The notes: generated from the letters alone by a model not told the origin. Positions 53,033 through 63,788 are shown, numbered from the stretch's first letter. The stretch: 64,000 nucleotides of DNA from Candidatus Kapaibacterium sp. (GCA_028284775.1 JANQRB010000073.1:1-64000); one strand, 5' to 3'. Numbers and translations: made by a program.

Positions 53033-55822
53033 ATGAATTTAAGCTACACTCTGTGGAACCGATTTCGCGTCGGAGTATTACTGTTGCTGACAATCGGCCT
53101 TACATGTTTCGCGGTCAGCGCGAAGGCTGACGGCGAGATTCCGCCGGCGGAGGAGCTGCTTAGCAACGGAATGGTCGGCACCGAATTCTGGTTTGCCATC
53201 CCGCCGAGCAATGCTTTCATAGGCTCGCAGCAAGCCTTGTTTTTTTACATTACATCATTTGTAGATACCGAGATCAAAATGGAAATCGGCGGCGGCCGCG
53301 TCGGTACGGTCACGCGCGAAATTAAAGCCAACCAGGTGACGGTTTTGTCGTCGAATGACGGTTCAGCCAGTTGGAGCTGGGAGGTCAGCCAGAGCGAGAA
53401 GAAGCAAGATCTGGGTATCCAATTACTGGCCGATGATCCCATCGTCGTGTCGGTCGTGACAGCCAAAAGCCGTGCGGCCGACGGTTTTGCCGTAATCCCG
53501 CGCCGTCTGCTGGGCCGTGACTACCTTCACGTTGGCTATTATGACACCCCGGGTGTTTTCAATACCTTTAATGGCAGCGGCTTTATTATCGTTGCCACTG
53601 AAGACGGTACGTCGGTCACATACGATCTTAAGGGCATCGATGTAGGCGACGGCAAAACGGAAGGGGGACGTGAGATCGGCGAACGTGAGACGGTTACGCT
53701 TGCGGCCGGCCAGGTATATATGGTAAAAGGTGACGGCAAAGCCGATCGCGGTACATTCGACCTCACCGGTTCCCGTATTACAGGCAACAAACCCTTCGGG
53801 ATCGTTTCATTCCATGAGCAGGTTATTCTGCCGGCTGCGGCCCAGTTTTCGCGCGGCGGTCTGGCCGAAATGTTGCCGCCCGTCAGCTCTTGGGGGACGG
53901 AATTGATTTCACACGAATATATTGGCGGCGCTTCCCAGGGTACTTATTATCGAATAGTCGCGGCGAGAGACGCCACGGCATACGAGGCGGTGTCAATGGG
54001 GCTCGACGGAGCGGTCAAGTCGCGAAAAAGCGGTTTGATTGCCAATGCCGGCGAGTTCAAAGATTTTGAAAATGTCAATCCGCAGACCAACCAGGGCGCA
54101 TTTCTGCGACAGATCGTCCACTGGACTGCCGACAAGCCGATTATGGTGATGAAGTATTCGATGGGTGAAAACTTTTTCGATGCGCGACCTTATATGCTTG
54201 CTGTGCCGCCGCTCGGGCAAACGTTGTCATTTGGGAGATTTGTGGTTCCGCCGGATGCTTCCGGCAACCGTCTCCATATATTTGCCGAGGGCGACCCCGA
54301 CGATCCTGAGAAAAAGAAACGGCTTAGCTTGTTAATTAATGGTCAGTCGGTCGCCTCGAAGTCACCGCAGTTTCTGGTGGCACGGGTCGGTGAAACAAAC
54401 TTTTTCTATGCCAACCTGCAGGTGGAGCCGGGCGCGTATACCCTTGAAGGAGACACCCGATTTACGGCTTATGCCTATGGCGATATCTCCGGCGGCGGCG
54501 GCTTTGCGCTTGGCGGCTATGGCTATCCCGTCGCGACGGCGGTCAATCAGCTGGCGGCCAATGACACGCAGGCGCCCGAGGCCAGCTTTAAGGAGAGCTG
54601 CGGCCGCTTTGAAGTTACGGTTACGGATAATGAAGCGATCGCAGCCGTGGAGTTTTACCACGAACAAAGCGTTAACGCATTTTTCGAGTACGTCACACCG
54701 GTCGAAGTGCTTAAGAACTATGGCGTCAAATCCTTCAAATTTGCTGTCGAACCGGATCCTGAAAACCGTACCAGTCCGGCAACGGCAGTGTATGGAATTC
54801 TCGACCGCGCCGGTAACCGGGACATTCTGACTGTTAACATTCCGGCCGCCTCGGATTTTATTGAGCTGGAGGACTCCCGTATCCGCTATTCGGGTGTTCT
54901 GCTGGAAGAATCGAAAACCGAAACGTTGACAATTGTCAATCCTTCGGAAGAGTCAATTCGCGTGGAAAGCCTGGAACTGCGAACCGGAACTGTCTTTGAG
55001 ATTATCTCTGATGTTCCCAAGCCTTTCACTATTCCCGGCAACAATGGCCAGTTCACTTTTGATGTTCGCTATTCGCCGGCCGCGGAAAGTGTTGATGGAG
55101 AGTCTGATACCGACACTGTGGTCGCAACGACGACCTGCCGTGAATATGTACTTGGGCTGCTCAGTGGCAGTGGTGTTGCGCCCCATATTCAAACAGAAGG
55201 TGGCTGGGATGCCGGCAACGTCACTTGCGAGACCAAGGTCTGTTTTGACGAGAATGATGACGTGCAAATCGTTATTCGCAATACCGGTACGGCTGATCTT
55301 ACCATCACCGATTATGTTCTCGACGATGGAACGCCCTTCGACCTCTCTCAGGTTTCGCCCGCAATTGGTGAAACCCTTACGCCGGGTGAAGAGCGCTTCG
55401 TGACGAACATTTGTTTCGAGCCGATTGAAGAAGGTCAATATCAGACCACAGTTCAGGTAATGAGCGATGCCTTGGGTGACGAAACTGTTAATAGCTTTCA
55501 ATTTGATCTGCAAGGCGAAGGCGTCTGTCTTGTCGACGATGTCACTGACCCAAGATATGAAGGCTATCTGCTTTCGTCCAGCGCACCCAACCCGGCCGAC
55601 AATACAACGACTGTCCGTTACACGCTGGGTGGCGACGATCATGTACGCCTGGATCTTTTCGATGCTCTCGGCAACGTGATTCAGACACTGGTGGACGAAC
55701 AGCAGACAATCGGCGAGTATGCAGTTAGCATAGTGACCAAAGAACTTCCTTCCGGCGTATATCATTATCGTCTGAATGCAGGTCCTTTTTCTGCAACCGC
55801 TTCCTTCGTCATTGCGCGTTAA
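53033..55822 (+). CDS. IgGFc-binding-domain-like secreted protein with T9SS sorting domain (array copy 1)
   Basis: The 929-residue protein has a signal peptide (VGVLLLLTIGLTCFAVSA). An N-terminal domain of about residues 45-300 resembles the IgGFc-binding N-terminal domain, with GTEFWFAIPP, AADGFAVIPRRLLGRDY, GSGFIIVATEDGTSVTY and MLPPVSSWGTE. A region of unknown fold follows. Two Ig-like/choice-of-anchor domains near 608-720 and 714-840 come next. The last 85 residues are a T9SS type A sorting domain: SSAPNPADNTTTVRYTLG, LFDALGNVIQTLVDE and LPSGVYHYRL. It should be exported and attached to the cell surface. Copies 2-4 follow in tandem. Confidence 0.85.
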   Translation: MNLSYTLWNRFRVGVLLLLTIGLTCFAVSAKADGEIPPAEELLSNGMVGTEFWFAIPPSNAFIGSQQALFFYITSFVDTEIKMEIGGGRVGTVTREIKANQVTVLSSNDGSASWSWEVSQSEKKQDLGIQLLADDPIVVSVVTAKSRAADGFAVIPRRLLGRDYLHVGYYDTPGVFNTFNGSGFIIVATEDGTSVTYDLKGIDVGDGKTEGGREIGERETVTLAAGQVYMVKGDGKADRGTFDLTGSRITGNKPFGIVSFHEQVILPAAAQFSRGGLAEMLPPVSSWGTELISHEYIGGASQGTYYRIVAARDATAYEAVSMGLDGAVKSRKSGLIANAGEFKDFENVNPQTNQGAFLRQIVHWTADKPIMVMKYSMGENFFDARPYMLAVPPLGQTLSFGRFVVPPDASGNRLHIFAEGDPDDPEKKKRLSLLINGQSVASKSPQFLVARVGETNFFYANLQVEPGAYTLEGDTRFTAYAYGDISGGGGFALGGYGYPVATAVNQLAANDTQAPEASFKESCGRFEVTVTDNEAIAAVEFYHEQSVNAFFEYVTPVEVLKNYGVKSFKFAVEPDPENRTSPATAVYGILDRAGNRDILTVNIPAASDFIELEDSRIRYSGVLLEESKTETLTIVNPSEESIRVESLELRTGTVFEIISDVPKPFTIPGNNGQFTFDVRYSPAAESVDGESDTDTVVATTTCREYVLGLLSGSGVAPHIQTEGGWDAGNVTCETKVCFDENDDVQIVIRNTGTADLTITDYVLDDGTPFDLSQVSPAIGETLTPGEERFVTNICFEPIEEGQYQTTVQVMSDALGDETVNSFQFDLQGEGVCLVDDVTDPRYEGYLLSSSAPNPADNTTTVRYTLGGDDHVRLDLFDALGNVIQTLVDEQQTIGEYAVSIVTKELPSGVYHYRLNAGPFSATASFVIAR

Positions 55823-55863
55823 ATTCCTGTCTCACGACAGTTAATCTTAGGAGTTTGAATGAG

Positions 55864-55892
55864 ATGCCCCTTTATCTAAAGGGGCATTTTAT
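55864..55892 (+). terminator. Rho-independent terminator after array copy 1
   Basis: ATGCCCCTTT and AAAGGGGCAT form a perfect 10-bp stem with a four-base loop, followed by TTTATTT. It begins 42 bases after the stop codon. Confidence 0.95.
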
Positions 55893-57328
55893 TTGCTCTT
55901 CGGCAAAAAACACGCGGACGGTAGGAGGCCGATGCGCAGAATTCATCCAGCGGGATGTTGCTGACACACTTAAACAAGGCAGCCGGTATGAAGTGATAGT
56001 AAACAACATTCTGGCGAGCTGTCAGTACTGTGGCCGGATCTTATTGCAGCGGAGTTGCGCGTGTGTTTCCGGCAGTGCGTCTTGCACCGGGCAGAAATTG
56101 CCAGCCTTTGAGTTTGAAGTGAAGCCGACTCAATCCGCAATCGAGCTCTGGCAGCGTTTTGCGTACTTGCGACCGTAATAATCAACGCTATCTATCGAGC
56201 CAATCACAGAGCCGGCGACGGCTTCTTGAATTCTAAGACAACACAGCTGCATCTCCGTGCGGACCCGGCTCAAAACTCGATTTGTACAAAGCCCGATTTT
56301 CGGTAGTCGAACTAACCGGGATCAATCTGATACTGCATCCTGAACGATGCATAATTTCACAACTATTGATTTAGCAATAGTTGTGATTATTTGTCAATGA
56401 GGCTGACACGAGAGTTATTTTTCACCAGCGAGTGTCACAATGAGCATAATTGCAAAGAAGAGAATGCTTCACTGATGAGTCTGCCGTTGGTATCCTCGCG
56501 ACCGGAGGCGATCGCCACGACCGCGCCCTCTATTCTCCCAGTCAAAAATTTGCGCCAGTAAAAGCTTTAGCACGCATCTATGCTGCCTGCCCGACTCTAA
56601 TCGATGCGAATACGGACCACGATGCGCCGCTCGGGTAAAGCTGTGATTAGGAGCTTGCCGCAGGTACATTCAGCCGATTCTGCGGCTCGCATCGACGCGG
56701 AAGGCTGTCGTTAAGCTGAGGAATGTCGAGATCGTCGGCAAGGATGAACTGCACAGACGGAGCAGAATTGCAGGAATGACTGTGGCTGCCGATATTGGTA
56801 TTGCCGGCGATCACGCTCGCTCATCAGATGGATGTCAGTAGTGTTTGTCGACAGGCCTCGGCGCGCTGCCATCGCGCTGCCGACTCAGCGTCTTCCGGCG
56901 CGGAGAGCTGAATATGCGCAAGCACCACGCTATCACCCGGACGGTTCATCCCCGCCTTCGCCTGAATCGAATCGCCGCCGCGCCGCCGCGCCGATTTGTC
57001 CGTGGCGACAATTCTGCGAAGAGTCGTGACTGCATTTCCGGCTGCTCTGCCGGCAGCTGATATCAGGCCTCGCTTTGTGACAATTTATTGCATTGCGGCA
57101 TTGTAGAGAATTGTAGCGTTCGTCAGATAGAGAATAGAGACAAGAGACAAACCGAGTCAAAAAGAAGCGCTTAGGCAAGAGTGACGCGATTGGAATGTTA
57201 TTACGAGACTTGCGCTGCTTTGCAAATGGGGACCAAATCACTGACAGCTTGCAGACTATCGAGGCACCTTCAATTCTGCGTACAAAGTATCAACGTGTCG
57301 CACATTCAAAAAAGAAGAGAGGCATTTT
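55893..57328. other. Gene-poor spacer of about 1.4 kb between array copies 1 and 2
   Basis: This is the longest non-coding stretch in the window. No open frame has a recognisable product. A minus-strand frame from about 57085 to 56830 is open for some 85 codons but has no ATG. A 12-bp inverted repeat lies at 56357-56386. The stretch may be a decayed gene, a regulatory region or both. Confidence 0.5.
56357..56386. repeat. 12-bp perfect inverted repeat (stem-loop)
   Basis: TCACAACTATTG and CAATAGTTGTGA are exact reverse complements separated by ATTTAG. The sequence continues TTATTT on the plus strand. It may be a weak terminator or a protein-binding site; no gene ends close upstream. Confidence 0.75.
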
Positions 57329-60142
57329 ATGACCATTTGTTACGGGAACGCATTCCAACGTTTCCTGCTAGTGCTAACGGGCCTATGCTGTATCGAGCTT
57401 GGATGTTATGGCCCCACTGTTGTGGCTCAACCCGCCGAAACCATTCTCAGTAATTCGATGATCGCCAAGGAGTTTTGGTTTGCGATTCCTCCTACCAAGC
57501 CTTGGGGATCCGGAGGCGCGCCGGTGCTGGAGATTTATGTTTCTTCCTTCGAAGATACGGAAGTAACGTTGGAAGTACCGCGAATCGGCGTAATTATCAA
57601 AAAAGAAGTTCGCGCCGGCGAGGTAACGACCTTTACCTCCGACGACAATTCGGCGCAGTGGTCCTGGGAAATTGACGAGAGTGAAAAGAAGTTGGATGTC
57701 GGCATCTTTATGCATGCCGACAAGCCCTTTGTCGCCAATGTACTGACTAAAAAAATCAGAGCCGTCGATGGTTTCGCCGTGATTCCCCGCCGCCTGCTCG
57801 GCCGGGAGTATACCCATCTCAGCTATTTTGACTTTCGGGGCCGCAACGGAACGGTCTTGCGCAATGTGCGTCGTGGTTCCGGCTTCGTCATCGTCGCGAC
57901 GGAGGACGGGACGAATGTCACCTACACGCTGGATGGGATCGGCAGTGGTGAAACCGAAGGCGGCCGTGAGATCGGCGAACGCGAAACAATCCAGTTGCAG
58001 CGGGGGCAGGTGTATATGGTGCGCGGTGACGGGCAATCTCAGCGCGGCACGTTCGATCTGAGCGGATCGACGATCAACGCATCAAAGCCCGTTGGCGTCA
58101 TTTCTTTTATGGAGCAGGGCACCGTGCCCGCCGCCGGAACATCACAAGCGCTGGGCGCTCTGAATGAGATGCTGCCGCCGACGGCTGCCTGGGGCCGCAA
58201 GTTTGTATCGCTGGAAATAACCGGCCGCAATTCCGATCAGCGCAGCTATTACCGTATAATCGCCTCCGAAGACAACACCGGCTATGAAGCATTGGTGCTG
58301 AATCGCAACAGTCTTGAACTCGAATCGCGCAAGACGGGAGTTCTGTCACAGGCGGGCGACGTGAAGGACTTCGAGCTTGCGGACCCGCGTTCCGATCCGG
58401 GTGCCTTCCTCAACGGCGTGGTTGTGTGGACTACCACTCATCCCGTCTTGTTGATGCAATATTCTTTCGGTGAGAGTTCCCAGGATGCGCGGCCATATAT
58501 GTTTCAGGTGCCGCCAACGGAACAGACTGTTCGCAATGCGCTTTTTCAGGTTCCCGCCGAGGCTACGGGCAGCCGCCTGCATCTCTTTGTCAAAGGCGAT
58601 CCCGAAGATGAGGAATTCAACCTCCTGAAATCGGTCACTCTTAATGGACAAAATGTATCCAGTCTCTTTCCGAACTTTCTTGGCAGCCGCATCCCGGGTA
58701 CAGATATGTACTTCGCAAGTCTGCAAGTCGAGCCCGGGGCGTACCACGTCAAGGGTGCCACCGGTTTTGTCGGCAATGTCTACGGCATAACTACGCGCGG
58801 CGGCTACGGCTTTCCGGTTGCGATGGCAGTCAATAAGACCAATGAGTTCGATGCGATCGCGCCGCGCTACACTACGTCCGAGGAGTGCAGCCGCATTGAA
58901 GTAAAGGTCGTCGATAATGAGCAGGGACCCGCTGACGAGGAGCCCCGTCAAATTGATCAGGGTGTCGCCCGGGTTGGCCTGATAGCGGAGCGCAGCATCA
59001 ATGCCGAACTGGTATTTATTACGCCTCCTGAAACCCTGGAACGATTCGAAGGCATCAATTCCTTTAGTTTCCGACTGCAGGCGATCGATAGACAATCCGG
59101 CGCTAAGGCCGTATTTTTCGCACTCGACAGGGCCGGGAATTTGATGATCGACAGCCTCGACATTCCGCCCCTCGCGGAAATCATCGAGCTTGAGCAGTCT
59201 CGCATTGACTTTGCCGACGTACGTCTTGGTGAAGCGCCGGAAGCGACTATGAGTCTGACCAATCCAACCGGCGAAGCCATTACCGTCAATTCGCTCCGCT
59301 TGCAGGAAAGCACGGTGTTTACTATCATCGACGGACCGAACTTTCCGCTAACGCTGGCTCCCAATAGCCCGGTCGAATTCAGAGTGCGCTACATTCCGGT
59401 GAATGAAGACAGTGACGGAACGCTTCCTGATATCGATTCGGTGTTGGCCTCGACGGATTGCAACGATTACGTATTGGGCCTTGTCCGGGGACGCGGCGTT
59501 GCCTCTCATATTCGCGTGGGATCGTCCTGGAATGCCGGAACCGTCGAAATTGGCAAGCAGATTTGTCATACCGAAGGACTGACTATCAACAACTTTGGTA
59601 CCGCAGCCTTACAGGTGAGTGATATTACAGGCATTGCACCGCCTTTCGACATCAGTGCTCTTGACCCGGGGCTTCCCTTCACGGTCCCGCCCGGCGAATC
59701 GATTCAGCTAAAGGGAATGTGTTTTACACCCGAAGCAACGGGCGATTTTGAAATTACCGTGGAGTTTGTCTCCGATGCCACCGAGCCCGGCGATGCCATG
59801 AACGAGTTTCGTTCAACCTGGGCGGGCAAGGGTGTCGATCCCGACAATCCGCCCAGCGATGTGAGCGATGCTCGCTTTCCCGGCTATATCCTTCGTAGTA
59901 GTTATCCTAATCCCGCCGACGGGAACACAACGATTGGATTCACGCTTGCTGCGGCAGGACCGACGCAATTGAGTCTTATCAGTCCGCTCGGCAAACAGGT
60001 TGCAGTCCTGGTCGACGATTTTCTGCCCTCGGGCGATCACAGCATATTGCTCGATACGAAATTGTTGACGCCCGGCATGTACTACTATCGATTGCATTCC
60101 GGCGAATTTAGCGCGGCGGCCGCATTAATTGTGGTGCGCTAG
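57329..60142 (+). CDS. IgGFc-binding-domain-like secreted protein with T9SS sorting domain (array copy 2)
   Basis: The 937-residue protein repeats the plan of copy 1. After a signal peptide ending near GPTVVAQ come AKEFWFAIPPTKP, VDGFAVIPRRLLGREY, GSGFVIVATEDGTNVTY and EMLPPTAAWGRKF. Shared with copy 1 is the stretch ETEGGREIGERET, showing recent common origin. It has a PRQIDQG segment near residue 540 that copy 1 lacks and copy 3 has. Two Ig-like domains and the T9SS sorting domain (YPNPADGNTTIGFTL, LISPLGKQVAVLVDD, LTPGMYYYRL) end it. ATG at 57329 follows AGAGAGG. A terminator closes the unit. Confidence 0.85.
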   Translation: MTICYGNAFQRFLLVLTGLCCIELGCYGPTVVAQPAETILSNSMIAKEFWFAIPPTKPWGSGGAPVLEIYVSSFEDTEVTLEVPRIGVIIKKEVRAGEVTTFTSDDNSAQWSWEIDESEKKLDVGIFMHADKPFVANVLTKKIRAVDGFAVIPRRLLGREYTHLSYFDFRGRNGTVLRNVRRGSGFVIVATEDGTNVTYTLDGIGSGETEGGREIGERETIQLQRGQVYMVRGDGQSQRGTFDLSGSTINASKPVGVISFMEQGTVPAAGTSQALGALNEMLPPTAAWGRKFVSLEITGRNSDQRSYYRIIASEDNTGYEALVLNRNSLELESRKTGVLSQAGDVKDFELADPRSDPGAFLNGVVVWTTTHPVLLMQYSFGESSQDARPYMFQVPPTEQTVRNALFQVPAEATGSRLHLFVKGDPEDEEFNLLKSVTLNGQNVSSLFPNFLGSRIPGTDMYFASLQVEPGAYHVKGATGFVGNVYGITTRGGYGFPVAMAVNKTNEFDAIAPRYTTSEECSRIEVKVVDNEQGPADEEPRQIDQGVARVGLIAERSINAELVFITPPETLERFEGINSFSFRLQAIDRQSGAKAVFFALDRAGNLMIDSLDIPPLAEIIELEQSRIDFADVRLGEAPEATMSLTNPTGEAITVNSLRLQESTVFTIIDGPNFPLTLAPNSPVEFRVRYIPVNEDSDGTLPDIDSVLASTDCNDYVLGLVRGRGVASHIRVGSSWNAGTVEIGKQICHTEGLTINNFGTAALQVSDITGIAPPFDISALDPGLPFTVPPGESIQLKGMCFTPEATGDFEITVEFVSDATEPGDAMNEFRSTWAGKGVDPDNPPSDVSDARFPGYILRSSYPNPADGNTTIGFTLAAAGPTQLSLISPLGKQVAVLVDDFLPSGDHSILLDTKLLTPGMYYYRLHSGEFSAAAALIVVR

Positions 60143-60467
60143 CTCAAGAAACCCGATTGTTCAGCGACCATTCAAAGCGAAGTCAGCAATGGCTTCGCTT
60201 TTTTTTGCCCCGAAAGATTCATTTGTTCCTTGATTCTCATGAGTGCATCACCGACGAACTCCATCGAAACGGAGCAATGCCAGCGGCAAAAAAATTTACC
60301 GAATGGCTAAACTTTTATTTCATGGGGGTTTACTTTATGCAACATTTGTCTTAACTTATCCAGCAATTGCCGGGGAAAATGGCTATCAAAAAGTCGTATG
60401 AGTTGAATCAAAAGACTCGTATCAGTCATTAACTCGGCAACTATACGAGTACATTGTCCCGCCTGAT
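60143..60467. other. Intergenic region, 325 bases, between array copies 2 and 3
   Basis: It holds the terminator at 60174-60208 and then about 260 bases of presumed promoter and leader for copy 3. No gene is visible. Confidence 0.55.
60174..60208 (+). terminator. Rho-independent terminator after array copy 2
   Basis: AAAGCGAAG and CTTCGCTTT form a 9-bp stem around a ten-base loop, followed by a run of T residues. It begins 31 bases after the stop codon. Confidence 0.9.
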
Positions 60468-63299
60468 ATGAATCGTTTTCTTCTGATTGTCTTTGTCGGA
60501 TGCCTTGCATTCGGAACAACGGCGACTGTGTATGCGCAGGAGGGCGCTGCCGACATCGATTCCTTCATTGCAGTCGATGGAGCCGGTCACACTGAAGCAG
60601 TGGTCGCCAGCACATCGGGGCGTGAGTTCTGGCTTGCTTTGCCGCCGGTGCTGTCAGCCGAACGTGAAGGTAATGCCTCGCGTTTCGAGATTCATGTCAC
60701 CTCGGAGTTTGAAACAACGGTTACCCTGGAGTTGGCGTATTCCGTCAACAGTCGTCGATTCACCAAAGAAGTTACACCCGAAAAACCAGCCATTTTTTCG
60801 TCAAGACAGAATGAAATTCAGTGGGAAGACGAAATCTTCTCGACGGAAATCGAACGAGTGATGACGAAAGGAATCCTTGTCAGTTCTGATTTTCCGATCA
60901 ATGTTCATGTCTATAGCTCCAAAAATCAATCGACCGACGGATTCCATGTGTTGCCGGCACATGTGCTAGGCACCGACTATATGCACCTTGGCTACTATAA
61001 CTACAATTCATCCTTTTTAGGGGATGAAGGGCGCGGCTCCGGCTTCGTGATCGTCGCCACCGAGGATAATACAACGGTCGAATTTACCTTGTCGGGTCGC
61101 GGCATCGGACGCAGCCACAAATACAAACGTATCGGTGATCCGGCGACAAAGATTGTGCTGCAGCGCGGTCAGGTTTACGCTCTGCGCACTCATGTAGACT
61201 CCTCTGAGAGTTTTGATATCAGCGGCACCCGGATCAGTTCCGATAATCCGATTGCCCTGCTGTCATTTCATTCCGAGTCCATTGTCCCGCTCGCCTCCCA
61301 GAGCGTAACGCCGTCGTATATGGTGGAAATGCTGCCGCCTGTTTCTTCCTGGGGCACGAACTTTGTCACCCGCCGCTTCGGCAATGGCGCCACAGAGGAA
61401 GGCGACTACTTTCGTCTGCTGGCGGCTGAGGACAGCACGGTTTACAAGGTGCATGTCTACAACGAGCTGACGGGTGAGCTTATCTGGCAAAGCTCGAGTA
61501 TTTTGCAGCGGGCCGGAGACTGGAAAGAATTTGCCGAAGTGGATCCCGAAACTTCGGGCGTCGCGCTGATCGGCGGCATCTCGGTGTGGGAAACCAACAA
61601 GCCGGTGTTGTTGATGCAATACGGGATTTCGTCGCAACAGCGAGCAATTAGTCCATTTACCGTTACGATTCCCCCGATAAAACAATATATCCAGGGTTCA
61701 GCCTCATTTTATGTGCCGCCCGGACTGGGAACGATTCATTTGTTTGCCATCGACGATTCCGAAGACGACAACAAAGAGTTGCTGCAATCGGTGTCGATCA
61801 ACGGACAATCCATCCAGAAACAAGTATCGGGCTTCATCACAAATAATCGCGCGCCGGGAACCAATGTTTTCTGGGCGGCGATTCCGGTAGATGGCGATAG
61901 GACCTACTCGCTGTCAAGCAAAGCGAAAATCGCAATGTATCTCTATGGCGGCACGGCTACCGGTCATTACGGCGTGCCTTTATTCAGCTCCGCTTTCAAG
62001 ATTGATCAGCTCGATACCCTGGCGCCTCAATTGTTCAAAAATGTAGTCTGTGGCGACGTGCAGGTCATAGCTACGGAACAGCGCAATGGTCGTCAGACGG
62101 ATGAGTTTCCTCAGATTGATCAGGGAATTGCGCTTATTGAACTGGATCCCACCTTTCTGTCGAATTTCAGCCTCAGTTTGTTGACGCGGCCAAGAGTGCA
62201 GCCTCATAAGAAAGAAGGGCGCTTTGAATTCACCCTGAACGTGGTTGACAAGCTCCGCGATGGCTGGGCGGCCTACAGTGTTACCGACCGGGCCGGCAAC
62301 CGGATCGTGGACACCGTCTGGTACACCACGACCGGAGAGAGTGTTGTCACCGACCGCCCCGTCCTTGACTACGGCACGGTTCGCAAAGGTGAAAAAGCCC
62401 GCGATACGATCGTGCTGCATAACACCGGAATTAACCTGCTGACCATCGATGAAATCTATCTCAAGAGTAACAACCGACGGTTGTTTCTCCTGGATGCCCT
62501 TCCTTCCAAAATTGTTATTCCGCCCGGCCAGACCTTCAATGTGCCGATTGAATATCAGCCCCTCCGCGCCAGCAATCAGAGTGATCGCGACTCCCTGTTT
62601 GCATCCACCTATTGTAATACCTTCCCGCTGGCGGAGCTCCGCGGCCGTGGCATTATTGCCCAGGCGATTACCGAAGACATCGACTTTGGCGAAGTATACC
62701 TGGATGAAACCGTCTGCCTCGATGAAGGCATCAGAGTGTGTAACAACGGTGAAGATACACTGGTTGTGACAGGTATTTCATTGCTGGACGAACAAAACAA
62801 TCTCAGTCAATTTATCTTCAAAAATAAAACAATCGAAGGTGGATTGCCTGTATCGATTGCTGAAGGCGAGTGCCACTATTTTAATGTTGCCTGTTTCCGA
62901 CCCTCGGAACTTGGGGAACAGTTATTGAGTGTCACGATTTATACCCTGCACGGCGAGGGCGACCGTAGCTCACACTGGCGAGGAGTCGGCGTTCGCAAGC
63001 CCATTGCCACTTCCGTGGACGGAGGAGAATGGAGAGCGGGCGAGGTACTGGCGCAAAATCAGCCTAACCCGGCCAGGACACTAACGCGCATTCGATACCG
63101 GGTTGAAGCGCCCGGCAAACTGACCCTGGAACTGTTTGACTATCTCGGTCGATCGGTAACAACTGTTGTAGATGAGGCCTTTCACATGCCAGGCGAATAT
63201 ACCGTTGAGCTTCCCGTCGCGAATCTGCGCGCCGGAGTCTATTATTACCGCTTACATACCGCCGGGCAAAGTTCGCTGCGATCGATGGTTGTTCGCTAA
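60468..63299 (+). CDS. IgGFc-binding-domain-like secreted protein with T9SS sorting domain (array copy 3)
   Basis: The 943-residue protein is the most diverged of the three complete copies. Signal peptide: LLIVFVGCLAFGTTATVYAQ. The N-terminal domain has GREFWLALPPVLSAERE, TDGFHVLPAHVLGTDYMHLG, GSGFVIVATEDNTTVEF and VEMLPPVSSWGTNFV. It carries an FPQIDQGIALIEL segment like copy 2 and conserved Cys pairs (TVCLDEGIRVC). Ig-like domains are followed by the T9SS sorting domain: AQNQPNPARTLTRIRYRV, LELFDYLGRSVTTVVDE, LRAGVYYYRLHTAG. No clear terminator follows. Confidence 0.84.
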   Translation: MNRFLLIVFVGCLAFGTTATVYAQEGAADIDSFIAVDGAGHTEAVVASTSGREFWLALPPVLSAEREGNASRFEIHVTSEFETTVTLELAYSVNSRRFTKEVTPEKPAIFSSRQNEIQWEDEIFSTEIERVMTKGILVSSDFPINVHVYSSKNQSTDGFHVLPAHVLGTDYMHLGYYNYNSSFLGDEGRGSGFVIVATEDNTTVEFTLSGRGIGRSHKYKRIGDPATKIVLQRGQVYALRTHVDSSESFDISGTRISSDNPIALLSFHSESIVPLASQSVTPSYMVEMLPPVSSWGTNFVTRRFGNGATEEGDYFRLLAAEDSTVYKVHVYNELTGELIWQSSSILQRAGDWKEFAEVDPETSGVALIGGISVWETNKPVLLMQYGISSQQRAISPFTVTIPPIKQYIQGSASFYVPPGLGTIHLFAIDDSEDDNKELLQSVSINGQSIQKQVSGFITNNRAPGTNVFWAAIPVDGDRTYSLSSKAKIAMYLYGGTATGHYGVPLFSSAFKIDQLDTLAPQLFKNVVCGDVQVIATEQRNGRQTDEFPQIDQGIALIELDPTFLSNFSLSLLTRPRVQPHKKEGRFEFTLNVVDKLRDGWAAYSVTDRAGNRIVDTVWYTTTGESVVTDRPVLDYGTVRKGEKARDTIVLHNTGINLLTIDEIYLKSNNRRLFLLDALPSKIVIPPGQTFNVPIEYQPLRASNQSDRDSLFASTYCNTFPLAELRGRGIIAQAITEDIDFGEVYLDETVCLDEGIRVCNNGEDTLVVTGISLLDEQNNLSQFIFKNKTIEGGLPVSIAEGECHYFNVACFRPSELGEQLLSVTIYTLHGEGDRSSHWRGVGVRKPIATSVDGGEWRAGEVLAQNQPNPARTLTRIRYRVEAPGKLTLELFDYLGRSVTTVVDEAFHMPGEYTVELPVANLRAGVYYYRLHTAGQSSLRSMVVR

Positions 63300-63788
63300 A
63301 GAAACTTGTCGCAAGCTTTTATCCGCGGGTTGCTTGTCCAGGCCTGGAATTGTCTTGGCCAAAAGTTGTCGGAAATTGGGTTTCTCGTCGCGGTCGGCAT
63401 CAATGGAATCAAGCGTCTGCTCGTCGTGCTTTCATCTTGAAGTCAGCCATCTCAGCAATGGCATTGGTAAAGACTAGAAGCGCAGCAACTGCGAACGATT
63501 CATCTACCTTGCAGAAATCTCAATAATTTGACATCTTCGCAATGCCCCTCCGCGAGCAAAATTCGGAAGCATAGATTGTGGTCCGCGAGGCACTCAATGC
63601 ACGCCGATTTGATGCGAGAAGTTTCCCGACTGCCTTCCTCTGCTGCCCACCGTTCGGCGATACATGACCTTTCGTGTGTCGTTCTGCTGCCCGTAATTGC
63701 TGTGCGGCAATCCAATTCAACTCAGTGGCGGAACGTTTCCTCATGACACGTAGTTTGGCTGGAATGCAACGTCAATCATTGTAGACAG
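63300..63788. other. Intergenic region, 489 bases, between array copies 3 and 4
   Basis: No convincing gene, terminator or structured RNA. The short frames on both strands lack family features. It should contain the promoter of copy 4. Confidence 0.5.

Noticed and set aside
56830..57085. Open minus-strand stretch of about 85 codons in the long spacer
   Set aside because: No start codon or ribosome site, and no recognisable motif. Long open frames by chance are common in GC-rich DNA.
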